Below, in pieces: positions 16,376-25,400 of a stretch of 64,000 nt of DNA; position 1 is the first letter of the stretch; every line of letters begins with the position of its first letter. Source of the DNA: CAYYBE01 sp964470345. GTDB taxonomy: Bacteria > Babelota > Babeliae > Babelales > Babelaceae. Below the pieces are notes generated by a model. That model was not told the DNA's origin and searched no databases. It was given only the letters and a program-made list of their open reading frames with translations. The position numbers were made by a program, and so were the translations under genes. Where the stretch lies: the NCBI GenBank assembly GCA_964470345.1, contig CAYYBE010000005.1, positions 51,081 through 115,080 of the forward strand. The letters run 5' to 3'.

Positions 16376-17185
16376 ATGATGAAGCGAGTAGTTGCTCTCT
16401 GTGCTCTGTTAGTAACGGCTTCAGTTGTTGCTAAAACCGTTGATCCTGTGAAGATCGTTGTTGTTGTTCCAACATATAATAACGAGAAATGGTGTATCCG
16501 TAATATCGAATCTGTTGTCTGCCAAAGCTACCCGCGCGAACATTGGCGCATGGTCATTGTCAACGACTGTTCTGTTGACCGAACAAGTCAATTAATTCAT
16601 GCATATATTCAAGAACATCGCTTAGAGAATCAAATTGAGATTATTGATAATGCTGAACGTAAGGGCGCAATGAGAAATTTGTATGAAACGATTCATGCAT
16701 GCCCTGATGACATGGTGATTGCAACGCTTGATGGTGATGATTGGTTGGCTGGTCCGCACGTTATTAAGCGACTTGCGCAAGAATATGCCAACGATTCTGT
16801 TTGGATGACCTATGGCCAATTTCAGTATTATCCTGGCCGACAAATGGGCTTTGCTCGCGCATTTCCTGATAATGTTATGAAAGAATGCCTTTTCCGCTCC
16901 TATGATTGGGTAGCGACCCATATGAGAACCTTTAAAGCAGGGCTCTTTAAAAAGATTGCAAAAGAAGATCTGACGTTGAACGGGAAGTTCTTTAATTCTG
17001 CTTGGGACCTTGCCATGATGTACCCAATGCTGGAAATGGCCTCACGTGGTCACGTTCGCTTTATTCCGACGATTATGTATATCTACAACACGAGTAACCC
17101 GATTTGTGATTTTAAAGTTCATGCTACAGAACAGGCTCGGCTGACTGGATATATCAGAAATAAACCAAAGTACATGCCATTATAA
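16376..17185 (+). CDS. Exported GT2 glycosyltransferase, paralogue A
   Basis: Protein of 269 residues with a signal peptide (MMKRVVALCALLVTASVVAK). The GT2 catalytic fold follows: IVVVVPTYNNEKWCIRNI, the NDCSVDRT loop and the metal motif LDGDDWLAG near residue 120. The C-terminal half has a signature shared with three other proteins here (17976, 18791, 46078): H-x-RT-[FY] followed by LFK[KR]I, E-DL, GKFF and MM-P-M-EMA, then Y-YN before a Pro. The four are clearly one subfamily. GT2 enzymes are normally cytosolic because they use nucleotide sugars, so the signal is unusual. GAAAGGG lies about six bases before the start. The GT6 gene follows after 31 bp. Confidence 0.87.
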   Translation: MMKRVVALCALLVTASVVAKTVDPVKIVVVVPTYNNEKWCIRNIESVVCQSYPREHWRMVIVNDCSVDRTSQLIHAYIQEHRLENQIEIIDNAERKGAMRNLYETIHACPDDMVIATLDGDDWLAGPHVIKRLAQEYANDSVWMTYGQFQYYPGRQMGFARAFPDNVMKECLFRSYDWVATHMRTFKAGLFKKIAKEDLTLNGKFFNSAWDLAMMYPMLEMASRGHVRFIPTIMYIYNTSNPICDFKVHATEQARLTGYIRNKPKYMPL

Positions 17186-17216
17186 TAGATTGATTAACGT
17201 ATAAAGGGAAAACTGT

Positions 17217-17963
17217 ATGTTTCACAAAAAAAATATGCTCTGTGCGCTGCTCTTAACGCTCTTTGTGAGCTCACAACCGGTGCTTGCGCGCTATAAAGTG
17301 GGCTTATGCATTATGGCAACTGGCCGCTATGACGCCTATGCTCAACGGATGATTGAGTCAGCGCGTAAATATTTTTTGAAAAACCAAGATGTTACCTACT
17401 TTGTCTTTACTGATGGACATGTGCAACCAAGTTCTGATGTTGTGCAAATCTTCCAAAAACGTTTAGGCTGGCCGCATGATACGCTGATGCGTTTTGCTGT
17501 CTACGCACAGCATGAAGATGTGCTCTCTCAAATGGACTACCTCTATGCGCTCGATGCTGACATGCTTTTTGTTGATGATGTAGGCGATGAGATCTTGTCT
17601 GACCTTGTTGGTACACAGCATCCAGGCTATGTAGGCAAACGGGGCACCTATGAAACAAATCCAATCTCAAATGCCTGTGTTAAGAATCGTGAAGGGCAAA
17701 TCTATTTTGCCGGCGGCTTTTACGGTGGCAAGAGCCAAGAGGTGCTTACGCTCTTAAAAACGTTGGTGGAAAAGATTAAAGAAGATGCGGCAAAAGGCTT
17801 TATCGCAGTTTGGCATGATGAAAGCCACTTGAACCGCTATTTTATCGACCATAAACCGACATTGGTGTTGACGCCATCTTATTGTTATCCAGAAGACTGG
17901 AAGTTACCCTACCACCAAAGGCTTTTAGCGTTAAATAAAAATCATGCTGCAATGCGTAAGTAA
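17217..17963 (+). CDS. Exported GT6 glycosyltransferase (ABO blood-group / alpha-1,3-Gal type)
   Basis: Protein of 248 residues with a signal peptide (MLCALLLTLFVSSQPVLA). The rest reads as a compact GT6 enzyme, the family of vertebrate ABO transferases and alpha-1,3-galactosyltransferase. ATGRYDAY and YFVFTDGHV open the domain, followed by DTLMRFAVY, the metal motif LDADMLF (D113-A-D115), GTQHPGYVGK, the acceptor/catalytic element WHDESHLNRYF (about 199-209) and the C-terminal PSYCYPEDW. The retaining transferase adds Gal or GalNAc in alpha-1,3 linkage; in ABO enzymes the acceptor carries alpha-1,2-fucose. The D-x-D is kept, whereas several characterised bacterial GT6 proteins have N-x-N there. 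It lies among exported GT2 genes and downstream of GDP-fucose synthesis. Family is very likely; sugar specificity is open. Confidence 0.88.
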   Translation: MFHKKNMLCALLLTLFVSSQPVLARYKVGLCIMATGRYDAYAQRMIESARKYFLKNQDVTYFVFTDGHVQPSSDVVQIFQKRLGWPHDTLMRFAVYAQHEDVLSQMDYLYALDADMLFVDDVGDEILSDLVGTQHPGYVGKRGTYETNPISNACVKNREGQIYFAGGFYGGKSQEVLTLLKTLVEKIKEDAAKGFIAVWHDESHLNRYFIDHKPTLVLTPSYCYPEDWKLPYHQRLLALNKNHAAMRK

Positions 17964-17975
17964 GGGAGTTTAAAG

Positions 17976-18773
17976 ATGAAAAAATTAATGATATCGTTAG
18001 CCAGTATTTTTGGCATCGGAGTACAAACTCTGTTGGGTTACCCAGAGAAGCCTATGGTCGTTATTATCCCATCCTACAATAATGCTCAGTGGTACCAGAA
18101 AAATATTGTTTCTGTTTTAAACCAGCAATACCAGAATTATCGAGTTATTTACATTGATGACTGCTCAGCAGACAAAACCGCCGACTATGTTCAAGAGCTT
18201 GTAAAGCAGTTGGGACAGGAACGCCGCTTTACCTTGATTCGCAACAAAGAGCGTCATGGTGCCTTAGAAAACCTTTATAATGCAATCTATTCCTGCAATG
18301 ATAATGAAATTATCGTAACTCTTGATGGGGATGATTGGTTTGCCCACACCCGGGTGTTGCAGAGACTTAACCAGGTATACTCTGAGCGCGAAGTATGGAT
18401 TACTCATGGAAAGATGAAAGAGGTGCCAAGTGGCTGGGATGGCTGGTGTATTCCCATACCGCAAGATATTGTAAAGAAAAATGCCTTTAGGTCTTATCGC
18501 TGCCCATCGCATTTACGTACATTTTACACCTGGCTGTTTAAGAAAATTAAGCTGGAAGATCTGCAATATAAGGGCAAATTCTTTTCAATGACCTGGGATC
18601 AGGCGATGATGTTCCCTATGATGGAAATGGCTGGCGAGCGCCATGCGTATATTAATGAGGTTCTGTATATCTATAATAAGATTACGCCACTCAATGACAA
18701 TAAAGTTGATCCTGATTTACAGAATAGATTAGAGAAGCTTATTCGTAATAAGCCGCCATACCAAAGATTATAA
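17976..18773 (+). CDS. Exported GT2 glycosyltransferase, paralogue B
   Basis: Protein of 265 residues. The signal peptide (MKKLMISLASIFGIGVQTLLG) is followed by a GT2 domain: VVIIPSYNNAQWYQKNIVSV, IDDCSADKTADYV and the metal motif LDGDDWFAH. The C-terminal signature of this subfamily is present (HLRTFYTWLFKKIKLEDL, GKFFSMTWDQAMM, YIYNKITPLND). It starts 12 bp after the GT6 gene and ends 17 bp before paralogue C, so the four genes from 16376 to 19585 are probably one transcript that grew by duplication. The donor sugar is unknown. Confidence 0.87.
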   Translation: MKKLMISLASIFGIGVQTLLGYPEKPMVVIIPSYNNAQWYQKNIVSVLNQQYQNYRVIYIDDCSADKTADYVQELVKQLGQERRFTLIRNKERHGALENLYNAIYSCNDNEIIVTLDGDDWFAHTRVLQRLNQVYSEREVWITHGKMKEVPSGWDGWCIPIPQDIVKKNAFRSYRCPSHLRTFYTWLFKKIKLEDLQYKGKFFSMTWDQAMMFPMMEMAGERHAYINEVLYIYNKITPLNDNKVDPDLQNRLEKLIRNKPPYQRL

Positions 18774-18790
18774 GCTGGGGAGGAGAGATA

Positions 18791-19585
18791 ATGTTTAGGC
18801 ATGTACTGTCAATTTTGTTGATCATATCTGCAAGCTTACGGGCAACAGATAAAGAGTTTGTTATTTTCATAGCTTCGTATAATAACGAGCCATGGTGTGA
18901 ATGGAACTTGAAATCAGTTTTATCACAAAAATATAAGAATTTTCGCATTATCTATGTGGACGATTGCTCAAAAGACCGAACGTCTCAGGTAGTTCAAAAA
19001 ATAATGCGGGAACAAGATCCGGACAAAAGAATAACATATATCCGCAATGAACAACGCCAAGGAGCAATGTATAACCAATATATGGTTGTTCATAATTTGT
19101 GCCGTGACAATGAAATTATCGTCATTGTTGACGGAGATGATGCTCTTGCTCATGAAGGAGTTCTTTCGTATTTGAACAACGTCTATAGTTCGGGCGATAT
19201 TTGGCTTACCTATGGACAGTATGCCGATCGATACGGCGGTCATATTGGTTGGTGTCAGGAAGCTCCCCAGGATTTGGTGAAACGCAATGCTTTTAGAAAG
19301 TGGGATCGTGCTCCTTCGCATTTACGGACTTATTACTCTTGGCTCTTTAAGCGTATCAAAAAAGAGGATCTTCTTTGGGAAGATGGGAAGTTTTTACCAA
19401 TGACGTGTGATTTGGCGACCATGATGCCGATGATTGAAATGGCACGTGATCATTTCAAGTTTATTCCCCATGTTTTGTATACTTACAACAACCATAATCC
19501 AATCAGTGATCATATGGTTGATGCGAAGTTGCAGAAGAGGGTAGACGAGTATATTCGTACTATTAAGCCATATAAGCCATTGTGA
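18791..19585 (+). CDS. Exported GT2 glycosyltransferase, paralogue C
   Basis: Protein of 264 residues. A short signal peptide (MFRHVLSILLIISASLRA) precedes a GT2 domain with VIFIASYNNEPWCEWNLKSV, VDDCSKDRTSQVV and VDGDDALAH. In the metal motif the residue after D-G-D-D is Ala instead of the Trp found in paralogues A and B, which could change donor choice. The C-terminal signature HLRTYYSWLFKRIKKEDL and MTCDLATMMPMIEMA is kept. Last of the tandem GT2 array; an FkbM-type methyltransferase follows 63 bp later. Confidence 0.86.
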   Translation: MFRHVLSILLIISASLRATDKEFVIFIASYNNEPWCEWNLKSVLSQKYKNFRIIYVDDCSKDRTSQVVQKIMREQDPDKRITYIRNEQRQGAMYNQYMVVHNLCRDNEIIVIVDGDDALAHEGVLSYLNNVYSSGDIWLTYGQYADRYGGHIGWCQEAPQDLVKRNAFRKWDRAPSHLRTYYSWLFKRIKKEDLLWEDGKFLPMTCDLATMMPMIEMARDHFKFIPHVLYTYNNHNPISDHMVDAKLQKRVDEYIRTIKPYKPL

Positions 19586-19648
19586 TTGATAGCTAATTGA
19601 GTTACATAACGGTTAACCAAGGTAGAAAATTGAATAGAAGGTATTACG

Positions 19649-20455
19649 ATGAAACGAAATATAACTTTAGTTGGATTGATAGTCTCAGTAGCATTTTTGA
19701 ATACAGATATTAAAGCTAGCGACGATTTTAAACGGCAATGTCTTATTGATTCTTTAGCGATGGATGCTTTGGGATATAACAATACTCATATGGCGAAAAA
19801 CGGAGAATTGGCTGTACTTCAACATTATGTAAAGGATGGCGGGATTGTGTTTGATGTCGGGGCTAATGTTGGAGAGTGGAGTGAGAGTGTATTGCATTTT
19901 CATCCGAACGCAATGATTTATGCCTTTGAGCCGATCCCTGCTTTAGCAGAAAATCTTTGCAAAAAATTTAGGGCCAAAAGAGTCTCTGTTAATCAGTGTG
20001 CAATCTCATGTGCCGAAGGTACCAAGCAATTTGATTTTTATGAACATGAGACGGGATTGAGCGGGCTGTACCACAGGCCTCAGGTGGTACAATCGCTACA
20101 CCAATTACCAAAGAGACTTGTTGTTAAGACACTTCCTTTGGATGTTTTTTGTGAACGTAACAATATCCAGTGTATTGATTTCTTAAAAATTGATACTGAA
20201 GGTAGCGAATTTGATGTTTTACGAGGTGCTACGCGTTTACTAGAAAATAAAATGATCTCTTTGCTGCAATTTGAATATGGCGGAACCTATCCTGACGCCG
20301 GAATTACCCTCAAACAAGTGTATGCATTTTTAACATCAAAGGCTTATTTTATTTACAGGATATCTTCTCGTAACTTAATTTATATTCCTGAGTGGCGAGA
20401 TGCCTTAGAGACTTATAAATATGCTAATTATGTAGCATCAGCAGTACAGTTGTAA
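19649..20455 (+). CDS. Exported FkbM-family methyltransferase A
   Basis: Protein of 268 residues with a signal peptide (MKRNITLVGLIVSVAFLNTDIKA). The SAM-binding Rossmann fold of the FkbM family (Methyltransf_21) is clear: GIVFDVGANVGEWSESV, IYAFEPIPALAENL, then CIDFLKIDTEGSEFDVLRGA, whose D-T-E-G-x-E is the family hallmark. FkbM enzymes usually O-methylate sugars or natural products. Export is odd because S-adenosylmethionine is a cytosolic cofactor. It is the last plus-strand gene before a strong hairpin at 20462-20494 and converges with a second exported FkbM gene at 20502. Confidence 0.88.
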   Translation: MKRNITLVGLIVSVAFLNTDIKASDDFKRQCLIDSLAMDALGYNNTHMAKNGELAVLQHYVKDGGIVFDVGANVGEWSESVLHFHPNAMIYAFEPIPALAENLCKKFRAKRVSVNQCAISCAEGTKQFDFYEHETGLSGLYHRPQVVQSLHQLPKRLVVKTLPLDVFCERNNIQCIDFLKIDTEGSEFDVLRGATRLLENKMISLLQFEYGGTYPDAGITLKQVYAFLTSKAYFIYRISSRNLIYIPEWRDALETYKYANYVASAVQL

Positions 20456-20494
20456 AAAAGAGTCCTCTTTCAAGTTCTTAGCTTGAAAGAGGAC
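20455..20494 (-). terminator. Rho-independent terminator (minus-strand operon end)
   Basis: Perfect 13-bp stem GTCCTCTTTCAAG (20462-20474) and CTTGAAAGAGGAC (20482-20494) with a 7-base loop. On the minus strand the stem is followed by TCTTTTTTACA, a proper U-tract, so it ends the operon whose last gene is 20502-21239. It may also slow plus-strand transcripts, but there is no U-tract on that side. Confidence 0.88.
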
Positions 20495-20501
20495 AACTTC
20501 T

Positions 20502-21239
20502 CTAGATTCTTACGAATAAAATATCGCCGAACCAATATGGTTTCTTAAGGTCCACATCAAGGGCTATCATTTGAAAGCCTTGCGCTTCAAGCCAAGTTTT
20601 TACATCTTGATAGAGTGGTTGACCTTTATAGGCTTCTACAAATTCGACTTCAGTTAAAATAACCTTTACCGACTTCATTACTTTAGGCGCGGCCATCATA
20701 GCACTGAGTTCTGACCCTTGCATGTCAAGCCAAAGACAATCGACTTTTTCAATCTTATGTTCTTCCGCCCAGGCATCGATCGTAGTTGTTTTGACTTCTA
20801 TTGCCTTCTTAAAAAGAACTTGTGGAGCATACATAAGATGCTCCTTGGGAGCCAAGAGAGAACTGGATTGGGAAGGGATATTTGGTTGGCCCGAAGTTTC
20901 TGAGACATAAAATTTTGCTGTTCCAATGGTGTTGCTTAAAGCAAGTTGATAGGTTCTGATATTGGTAAGAGCTTTGGTATTAGCTACGACTGTTTTGTAA
21001 AGTTCTGGAACCGGCTCAAATGAATGCACTGTGCCTGCAGGCCACATTTTGGCCATAAAAATGCTTTCTAAACCTTCATTGGCGCCAGCTTCGATGATAA
21101 TAGGGTCTTGAGGGAGATATTTCTTCGCAATATGCAAAGCTTCAACTGGATGGTTGATATCAAAGTGAATGTAAGAAAAAAGTTGATTTATCGAAAAGAT
21201 AGATGAATATACACCAAGAATAAGAATGTTTCTTTTCAT
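20502..21239 (-). CDS. Exported FkbM-family methyltransferase B
   Basis: Protein of 245 residues with a signal peptide-like start (MKRNILILGVYSSIFSINQL). FkbM motifs: PIIIEAGANEGLESIFMA, VHSFEPVPELYKTV and KVDCLWLDMQGSELSAMMAA, where D-M-Q-G-S-E replaces D-x-E-G-x-E. The C-terminal EVEFVEAYKGQPLYQDVKTW is also typical. It is the eighth and last gene of a minus-strand series that runs from 28270 down to the terminator at 20462-20494. Substrate unknown, likely a sugar hydroxyl. Confidence 0.85.
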   Translation of the reverse strand: MKRNILILGVYSSIFSINQLFSYIHFDINHPVEALHIAKKYLPQDPIIIEAGANEGLESIFMAKMWPAGTVHSFEPVPELYKTVVANTKALTNIRTYQLALSNTIGTAKFYVSETSGQPNIPSQSSSLLAPKEHLMYAPQVLFKKAIEVKTTTIDAWAEEHKIEKVDCLWLDMQGSELSAMMAAPKVMKSVKVILTEVEFVEAYKGQPLYQDVKTWLEAQGFQMIALDVDLKKPYWFGDILFVRI

Positions 21240-21273
21240 TGTTAGTTTTCCTGTATGGTAAGAATAAATTAAG

Positions 21274-22350
21274 TTATTTTTTATTTAAAAATAGGTTAAG
21301 AATAGCACTAATTTTTTGAGTGAGTTCAGGGGATAGTTTTTCTGCGGGACTTTGTGATAATCCTGCTAATTTAGCAGCGTATGCTCGATATATGTAGGCT
21401 CTCTCGTGATTGCAGCCTGTATCAATAGCTCGATTGAAAAATCGAAATGCTTGCTTTGGGTTTGATTTTAATTGGGTAAGGCCATTCCAAAGGAAATAAT
21501 AGCGCCCCTGACCGAATTCACCTTCAGAATTAAAAGTAAATTTTTCGGAGCAAAGCCATTGCAACGTATGTAGTTCTTCGCCCTGGGCATTGGCAATAGC
21601 AGCTTCTGCCTCCAAAACTTCAGAGCTATCAAAGTTCTTTCCATCAAATAATCTGCTGATGGTACACGCTTTAATAACTGGTGAACTCTTTATTTCATAG
21701 GCGCTTGGATACGCTAAAAGGACATCTCCTAAGACGAGATATTGATAACGATTATCTATTTGTTGTATCTCATGTATTAAATCTTGTAAGTCAGGATATC
21801 CGTCGAAAGAGGTTCCTTGAGGATTGGCAAGAGGTTTTTGGAAAAAACGAATGTCATCAATTAAAATAATAGCGTTTGTTATTCCGGCTTTTTTTATTAA
21901 TTGGAGCTCTTTTATAATAGGCGTATTCTCTGACCCTTTCGCAGTATTTCCAGCAGACCAGTGTCCGTCAAGCCAGAACAGTAAGCGTTCATTTTTGAGA
22001 GAAGGTAAAATTTGGGGAAGAACTTCAGTAGAGTCACCAAGATAGAGGTGCACTTGTTTATTTCGACTAAAACGTTTTTGTGCCTGGAGATATAGTATTT
22101 TGCTGAGTTCAACTGTGTGTACAGTGAACAGGCGAGAAGCTACTTCTGCTGTATCTCCAAGGTATGTTCCCGATTCTATAAAAGTAGAAACTCCAAAAAG
22201 AGCTTTTATTTGTTGGAGTGCTTGTTGGGAAAGGGCACCATTTTGATTCTTTATTTGCCTGAGATAGATAGTATCTTCTGAAAAGATTGCTATAAGTGAG
22301 CTGATTGTGAGAAAGCAGAGCGAAGATAGCAAGAGAGAGCTTCTGTTCAT
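21274..22350 (-). CDS. Exported class I SAM methyltransferase-like protein, paralogue 1
   Basis: Protein of 358 residues. After a signal peptide (SSLLLSSLCFLTISSLIAIF) comes a class I methyltransferase-like domain: STFIESGTYLGDTAEVA, VHTVELSKILYLQA (acidic residue for SAM ribose), YLGDSTEVL, LLFWLDGHW and ILIDDIRFF. A C-terminal TPR-like helical part includes YYFLWNGLTQLKSNPKQAF. Two further members are encoded at 33292-34287 and 39811-40854; all share the linker VKACTISRLFD followed by a Glu-rich EAE segment. The conserved D and E residues are intact here. It lies 3 bp from the GT10 gene upstream, within the eight-gene minus operon. Reaction not known. Confidence 0.75.
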   Translation of the reverse strand: MNRSSLLLSSLCFLTISSLIAIFSEDTIYLRQIKNQNGALSQQALQQIKALFGVSTFIESGTYLGDTAEVASRLFTVHTVELSKILYLQAQKRFSRNKQVHLYLGDSTEVLPQILPSLKNERLLFWLDGHWSAGNTAKGSENTPIIKELQLIKKAGITNAIILIDDIRFFQKPLANPQGTSFDGYPDLQDLIHEIQQIDNRYQYLVLGDVLLAYPSAYEIKSSPVIKACTISRLFDGKNFDSSEVLEAEAAIANAQGEELHTLQWLCSEKFTFNSEGEFGQGRYYFLWNGLTQLKSNPKQAFRFFNRAIDTGCNHERAYIYRAYAAKLAGLSQSPAEKLSPELTQKISAILNLFLNKK

Positions 22351-22353
22351 GAT

Positions 22354-23412
22354 TTAATCCTTTTGATTAAGTATCGGTCGCATTTTTTCGATTAAGTATT
22401 TTGTCGTTAGATGAGATGCTGCTTCATTTGTTAAAAATGTTTGAATATTGGTTCGATAGATCTCAAACTCTTTTTTTGTCATTTTCTTTAAAAATGCGTA
22501 CAATTCAGCTTCAGTTCTGAAATTATCGCGTTGAATGAAGCAACTTTGTGGAATATACTTGGTAATGAATGGTGAGCCTGAATAAACGGGAACGCAACCA
22601 GCTGCAAAACTGTCGAATATTCTTTCAGTCAGACAGGTGTCTTTTGATTTTTCATAACATAGGTCAAATTTGTAGTAGCTGAGGGTGTTAATTTTGTTGA
22701 GACGTTTTGAATAAACATAATTTTGTTCTCCTTCTAAAGGAATCACTCCCTCGTATGTTTGGTAACCGGTATGTGGTATATCCCAAATTCCATAAAAATT
22801 AAATTCTTTACTATGAAGTTTTTCGAAGAAATCAACCGAATCATATCGAAGGCGATAGTTGTCCAATGGATGGTGATTTATTCGGTAGGACCCTATCAAG
22901 ACACATAACTTTCTTTGTTCGAAAGAAGGATGCCTGTGATAAACAGACAGGATAGGATCGCACCAGGGCTCAAAAATTCTGAAATATTTCTTATCATCGA
23001 TGAGTTTATCATCGCAGGTAAAAACTTTGCTATAGAATTCATGATAATCCTGATTATGACTGCACGGTTCATTGATGGAACTTGCAAAAGAGAATAGAAG
23101 CAGTTTTTCTTTTGGATATGTTCTAAGTAAGGAAAGATCTTTGTCTTGATGGGGGACTTCTAGGGTAATGAGATATTCGAAATCACTAAGGGCTTCAAGC
23201 GTTGGAGTAAAGTTAAGAGAACAGTTTGCACCGAATATGGCTTTAAAAAACTCTTCTTTAGTTCGTATAAAAGCCTCTTTTTCTTCGTCAAAGCTTGATT
23301 GATCGTAATTGGAGTAGATGAAGACTGTTTTTGCCTGTATGGTCAAGCTAGGGAAGGGAGTGAGCGAAAGCAGTATAGAAAACAGGATTTTTTTCATATA
23401 AATTCTTAACAT
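22354..23412 (-). CDS. Exported GT10 fucosyltransferase-like protein A
   Basis: Protein of 352 residues with a signal peptide (KKILFSILLSLTPFPSLTIQA). The C-terminal half carries the GT10 (alpha-1,3/4-fucosyltransferase) donor-binding motif: YYKFDLCYEKSKDT, then CLTERIFDSFAAGCVPVYSG and YIPQSCFIQRDNF, matching the family pattern F-x-x-x-x-EN-S, TEK, A-G-x-VPV, F-I. These enzymes transfer L-fucose from GDP-fucose to GlcNAc or glucose of an acceptor glycan. GDP-fucose genes lie 8-11 kb upstream. ATG 23397 (MKKILFS) is an alternative start giving the same signal peptide; GGGG lies before the 23412 start. It belongs to the eight-gene minus operon. Confidence 0.85.
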   Translation of the reverse strand: MLRIYMKKILFSILLSLTPFPSLTIQAKTVFIYSNYDQSSFDEEKEAFIRTKEEFFKAIFGANCSLNFTPTLEALSDFEYLITLEVPHQDKDLSLLRTYPKEKLLLFSFASSINEPCSHNQDYHEFYSKVFTCDDKLIDDKKYFRIFEPWCDPILSVYHRHPSFEQRKLCVLIGSYRINHHPLDNYRLRYDSVDFFEKLHSKEFNFYGIWDIPHTGYQTYEGVIPLEGEQNYVYSKRLNKINTLSYYKFDLCYEKSKDTCLTERIFDSFAAGCVPVYSGSPFITKYIPQSCFIQRDNFRTEAELYAFLKKMTKKEFEIYRTNIQTFLTNEAASHLTTKYLIEKMRPILNQKD

Positions 23413-23477
23413 AAAAAGACCCCATTCAGGTATTTTGCAACGAGGGTATAAGACGTTGTATTGAACACAAATTTTCT

Positions 23478-24269
23478 CTATTTTTTTCTAAGAATCACTT
23501 GATATTCGTTGGCAACAATTTCAAATCCGTGATTGAGTAAGTAAGGAATTGCATATTTTGATTTGCCGAGCCCGCTCGTATCACCAAATTTTTTCGGTGT
23601 TTGATTTTTTACATCATCAATTAAGAGTATTCCATTGGGTGTAAGTAAGTTTCTTTCAACAATAATTTTTGCCTCAGCAAGCTGTAAAAGTGCAGTCGGC
23701 TCAATAGGTGTCATATCGCCTGTGTCCAGATATAAGAGATCAATGCTTTGAGCTGGGCATTGTTTAAGAAAATCAATGGAAGAACAGATATAATAACGAA
23801 TAAAATGACTAAATTCTTTGGTCATCACTTTGCAACGGGCTATATGAGCTGCTGCAAGATCGATTGTATGAATAGTAGGATGGAGATGTTCTAAGCAAGT
23901 AGCTGCCATACGTGTAAAGAAACCGGCGCCCCAATCCCAGTTTTCAGGAGCTTGTGGCATCCAGAATCGAACGTCATCTCTATTACAACCGATGTGGCCG
24001 CCATGAGTAAAGCTGCGGGATGTTCCCAGTTCAACTACAACTTTTCCGCCATGGGTTTCGAAATGCTCGAATGCAAGCTTAAAGGTATCGTAGCGTGACT
24101 TAGGGATCTGTTGAAAGCTCGACCAATCTTGGCACATATAGGTGCCGTTTTCTAAATATGTTTTATATCGCTCGAGCTTTTCAGAAGAAACATGACTTTT
24201 AGTCGGTATGAAAATAAAGCAAGCAGTGCTGAGGACCAACAGGCTCTTTGTTATCAATTCTCTTTTCAT
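23478..24269 (-). CDS. Exported class I SAM methyltransferase-like protein
   Basis: Protein of 263 residues. Signal peptide TKSLLVLSTACFIFIPTKS. A class I methyltransferase fold follows: KVVVELGTSRSFTHGGH (SAM-binding loop), TIHTIDLAAAHIARC, SIDLLYLDTGDMTPIEP and NGILLIDDVKNQ, resembling the Methyltransf_24 group that modifies sugars. The gene is separated by only 3 bp from the GT-B gene upstream and 65 bp from the GT10 gene downstream. Substrate unknown; co-occurrence with fucosyltransferases suggests O-methylation of a glycan. Confidence 0.72.
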   Translation of the reverse strand: MKRELITKSLLVLSTACFIFIPTKSHVSSEKLERYKTYLENGTYMCQDWSSFQQIPKSRYDTFKLAFEHFETHGGKVVVELGTSRSFTHGGHIGCNRDDVRFWMPQAPENWDWGAGFFTRMAATCLEHLHPTIHTIDLAAAHIARCKVMTKEFSHFIRYYICSSIDFLKQCPAQSIDLLYLDTGDMTPIEPTALLQLAEAKIIVERNLLTPNGILLIDDVKNQTPKKFGDTSGLGKSKYAIPYLLNHGFEIVANEYQVILRKK

Positions 24270-24272
24270 GGG

Positions 24273-25400
24273 TTAATCCTTATCAATTAATTTTGAATAT
24301 TTTGCAAAAACAGAGCTCCATTTGTTGAGCATTGAACTCCTATGGTTTTCGGAAAAAGTTTTCATTCTTTTACGCAGAGCTCCATAGTCAGTGGTTTTTA
24401 TTTTGTATGCCAGATCTTGCCATGAGTCAAAATAGACAAAGATATCTTTATGTTCGGGTAGATACCATTCTGAATATTTAATAGTGATGGCAGATAAATT
24501 ACTAAAAAAATAGTTACCCATTCGTGATAGCTCGAGCACGAATTTTTCTGACGGAATAAAGTAGGGTAGACCATTAGCTAGATTTTCAAAAAGAGCCAAG
24601 TTAGACCAAGCGTAGGGAAGGTGAATAATACCCTTGAAATCTTTTAAATCCCCGGGTCCATTATAACGTCCTCGATATACAGAAATACCAAGATTGCGGC
24701 AAATACCTGCAAGATCGCAGAAGATAGTGTCATTGTGATAGGGTGGAATGAAAAAAGTTTCTGATTTCTTAACAGTTTTTGGAATGGACGATTGTTGCAT
24801 GTTTTGAGGAATAGCCCCTTGGTTTACATCATTTTTTGGTTCAGCGCAGGGTTTGATGGTAAGGGTACCAGTGTACACGTTTTTTTGTTGTGCATAGAAG
24901 TGTTCGTAGGGAGTATAGCCGACAACGGTAACATTGGGTTGGTGAATTGCGTTTCTAAACAATTGGTAGTATTCCTGGTCGGGAAATTGACAGTCAAGGC
25001 TTGCTGCGTCGTAATAATCGAATCGATTGCAGATCCAGATGACAAGTGGCTTTTTCCAGCCATTTTGTAAAAAAATGCGGGAAAGAGGAGCTGTATCAGA
25101 GGTTACAATAACATCAAATTGTTCGAAAAGCTCTTTATGTTTATCCCAAACTTTTTTGGCTCGTGTATGTCCAATGTTATAGACGGAAAAATTGGTAGGT
25201 CCTCCGTCAAACCAGCCTGCTGGTTGGCGAGTGATTAAAATGGTTGTAAGATCAAGTGACAATTGTTGGGCAACGTATTCAAAATCTTGTGCACACCCTG
25301 GATGAAAGCCAAGATGAAGGACCTTGAGTTGTTTGGCCGTAAGAACGGAGCAGGCAAGTATAAAAAACGAGATACTAAAGATGATTTTATTTTTCACCAT
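24273..25400 (-). CDS. Exported GT-B-like glycosyltransferase
   Basis: Protein of 375 residues. The signal peptide (KIIFSISFFILACSVLTA) is followed by LKVLHLGFHPGCAQDFEYVA, an N-terminal GT-B half, and a C-terminal half with IIHLPYAWSNLALFENLANG and LPYFIPSEKF, the place where GT-B enzymes bind the donor nucleotide. I cannot assign it to a numbered CAZy family. The start at ATG 25400 is preferred (GAGG seven bases upstream); it overlaps the end of the preceding gene by 14 bp. Translation is probably coupled along this chain of genes. Confidence 0.6.
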   Translation of the reverse strand: MVKNKIIFSISFFILACSVLTAKQLKVLHLGFHPGCAQDFEYVAQQLSLDLTTILITRQPAGWFDGGPTNFSVYNIGHTRAKKVWDKHKELFEQFDVIVTSDTAPLSRIFLQNGWKKPLVIWICNRFDYYDAASLDCQFPDQEYYQLFRNAIHQPNVTVVGYTPYEHFYAQQKNVYTGTLTIKPCAEPKNDVNQGAIPQNMQQSSIPKTVKKSETFFIPPYHNDTIFCDLAGICRNLGISVYRGRYNGPGDLKDFKGIIHLPYAWSNLALFENLANGLPYFIPSEKFVLELSRMGNYFFSNLSAITIKYSEWYLPEHKDIFVYFDSWQDLAYKIKTTDYGALRKRMKTFSENHRSSMLNKWSSVFAKYSKLIDKD

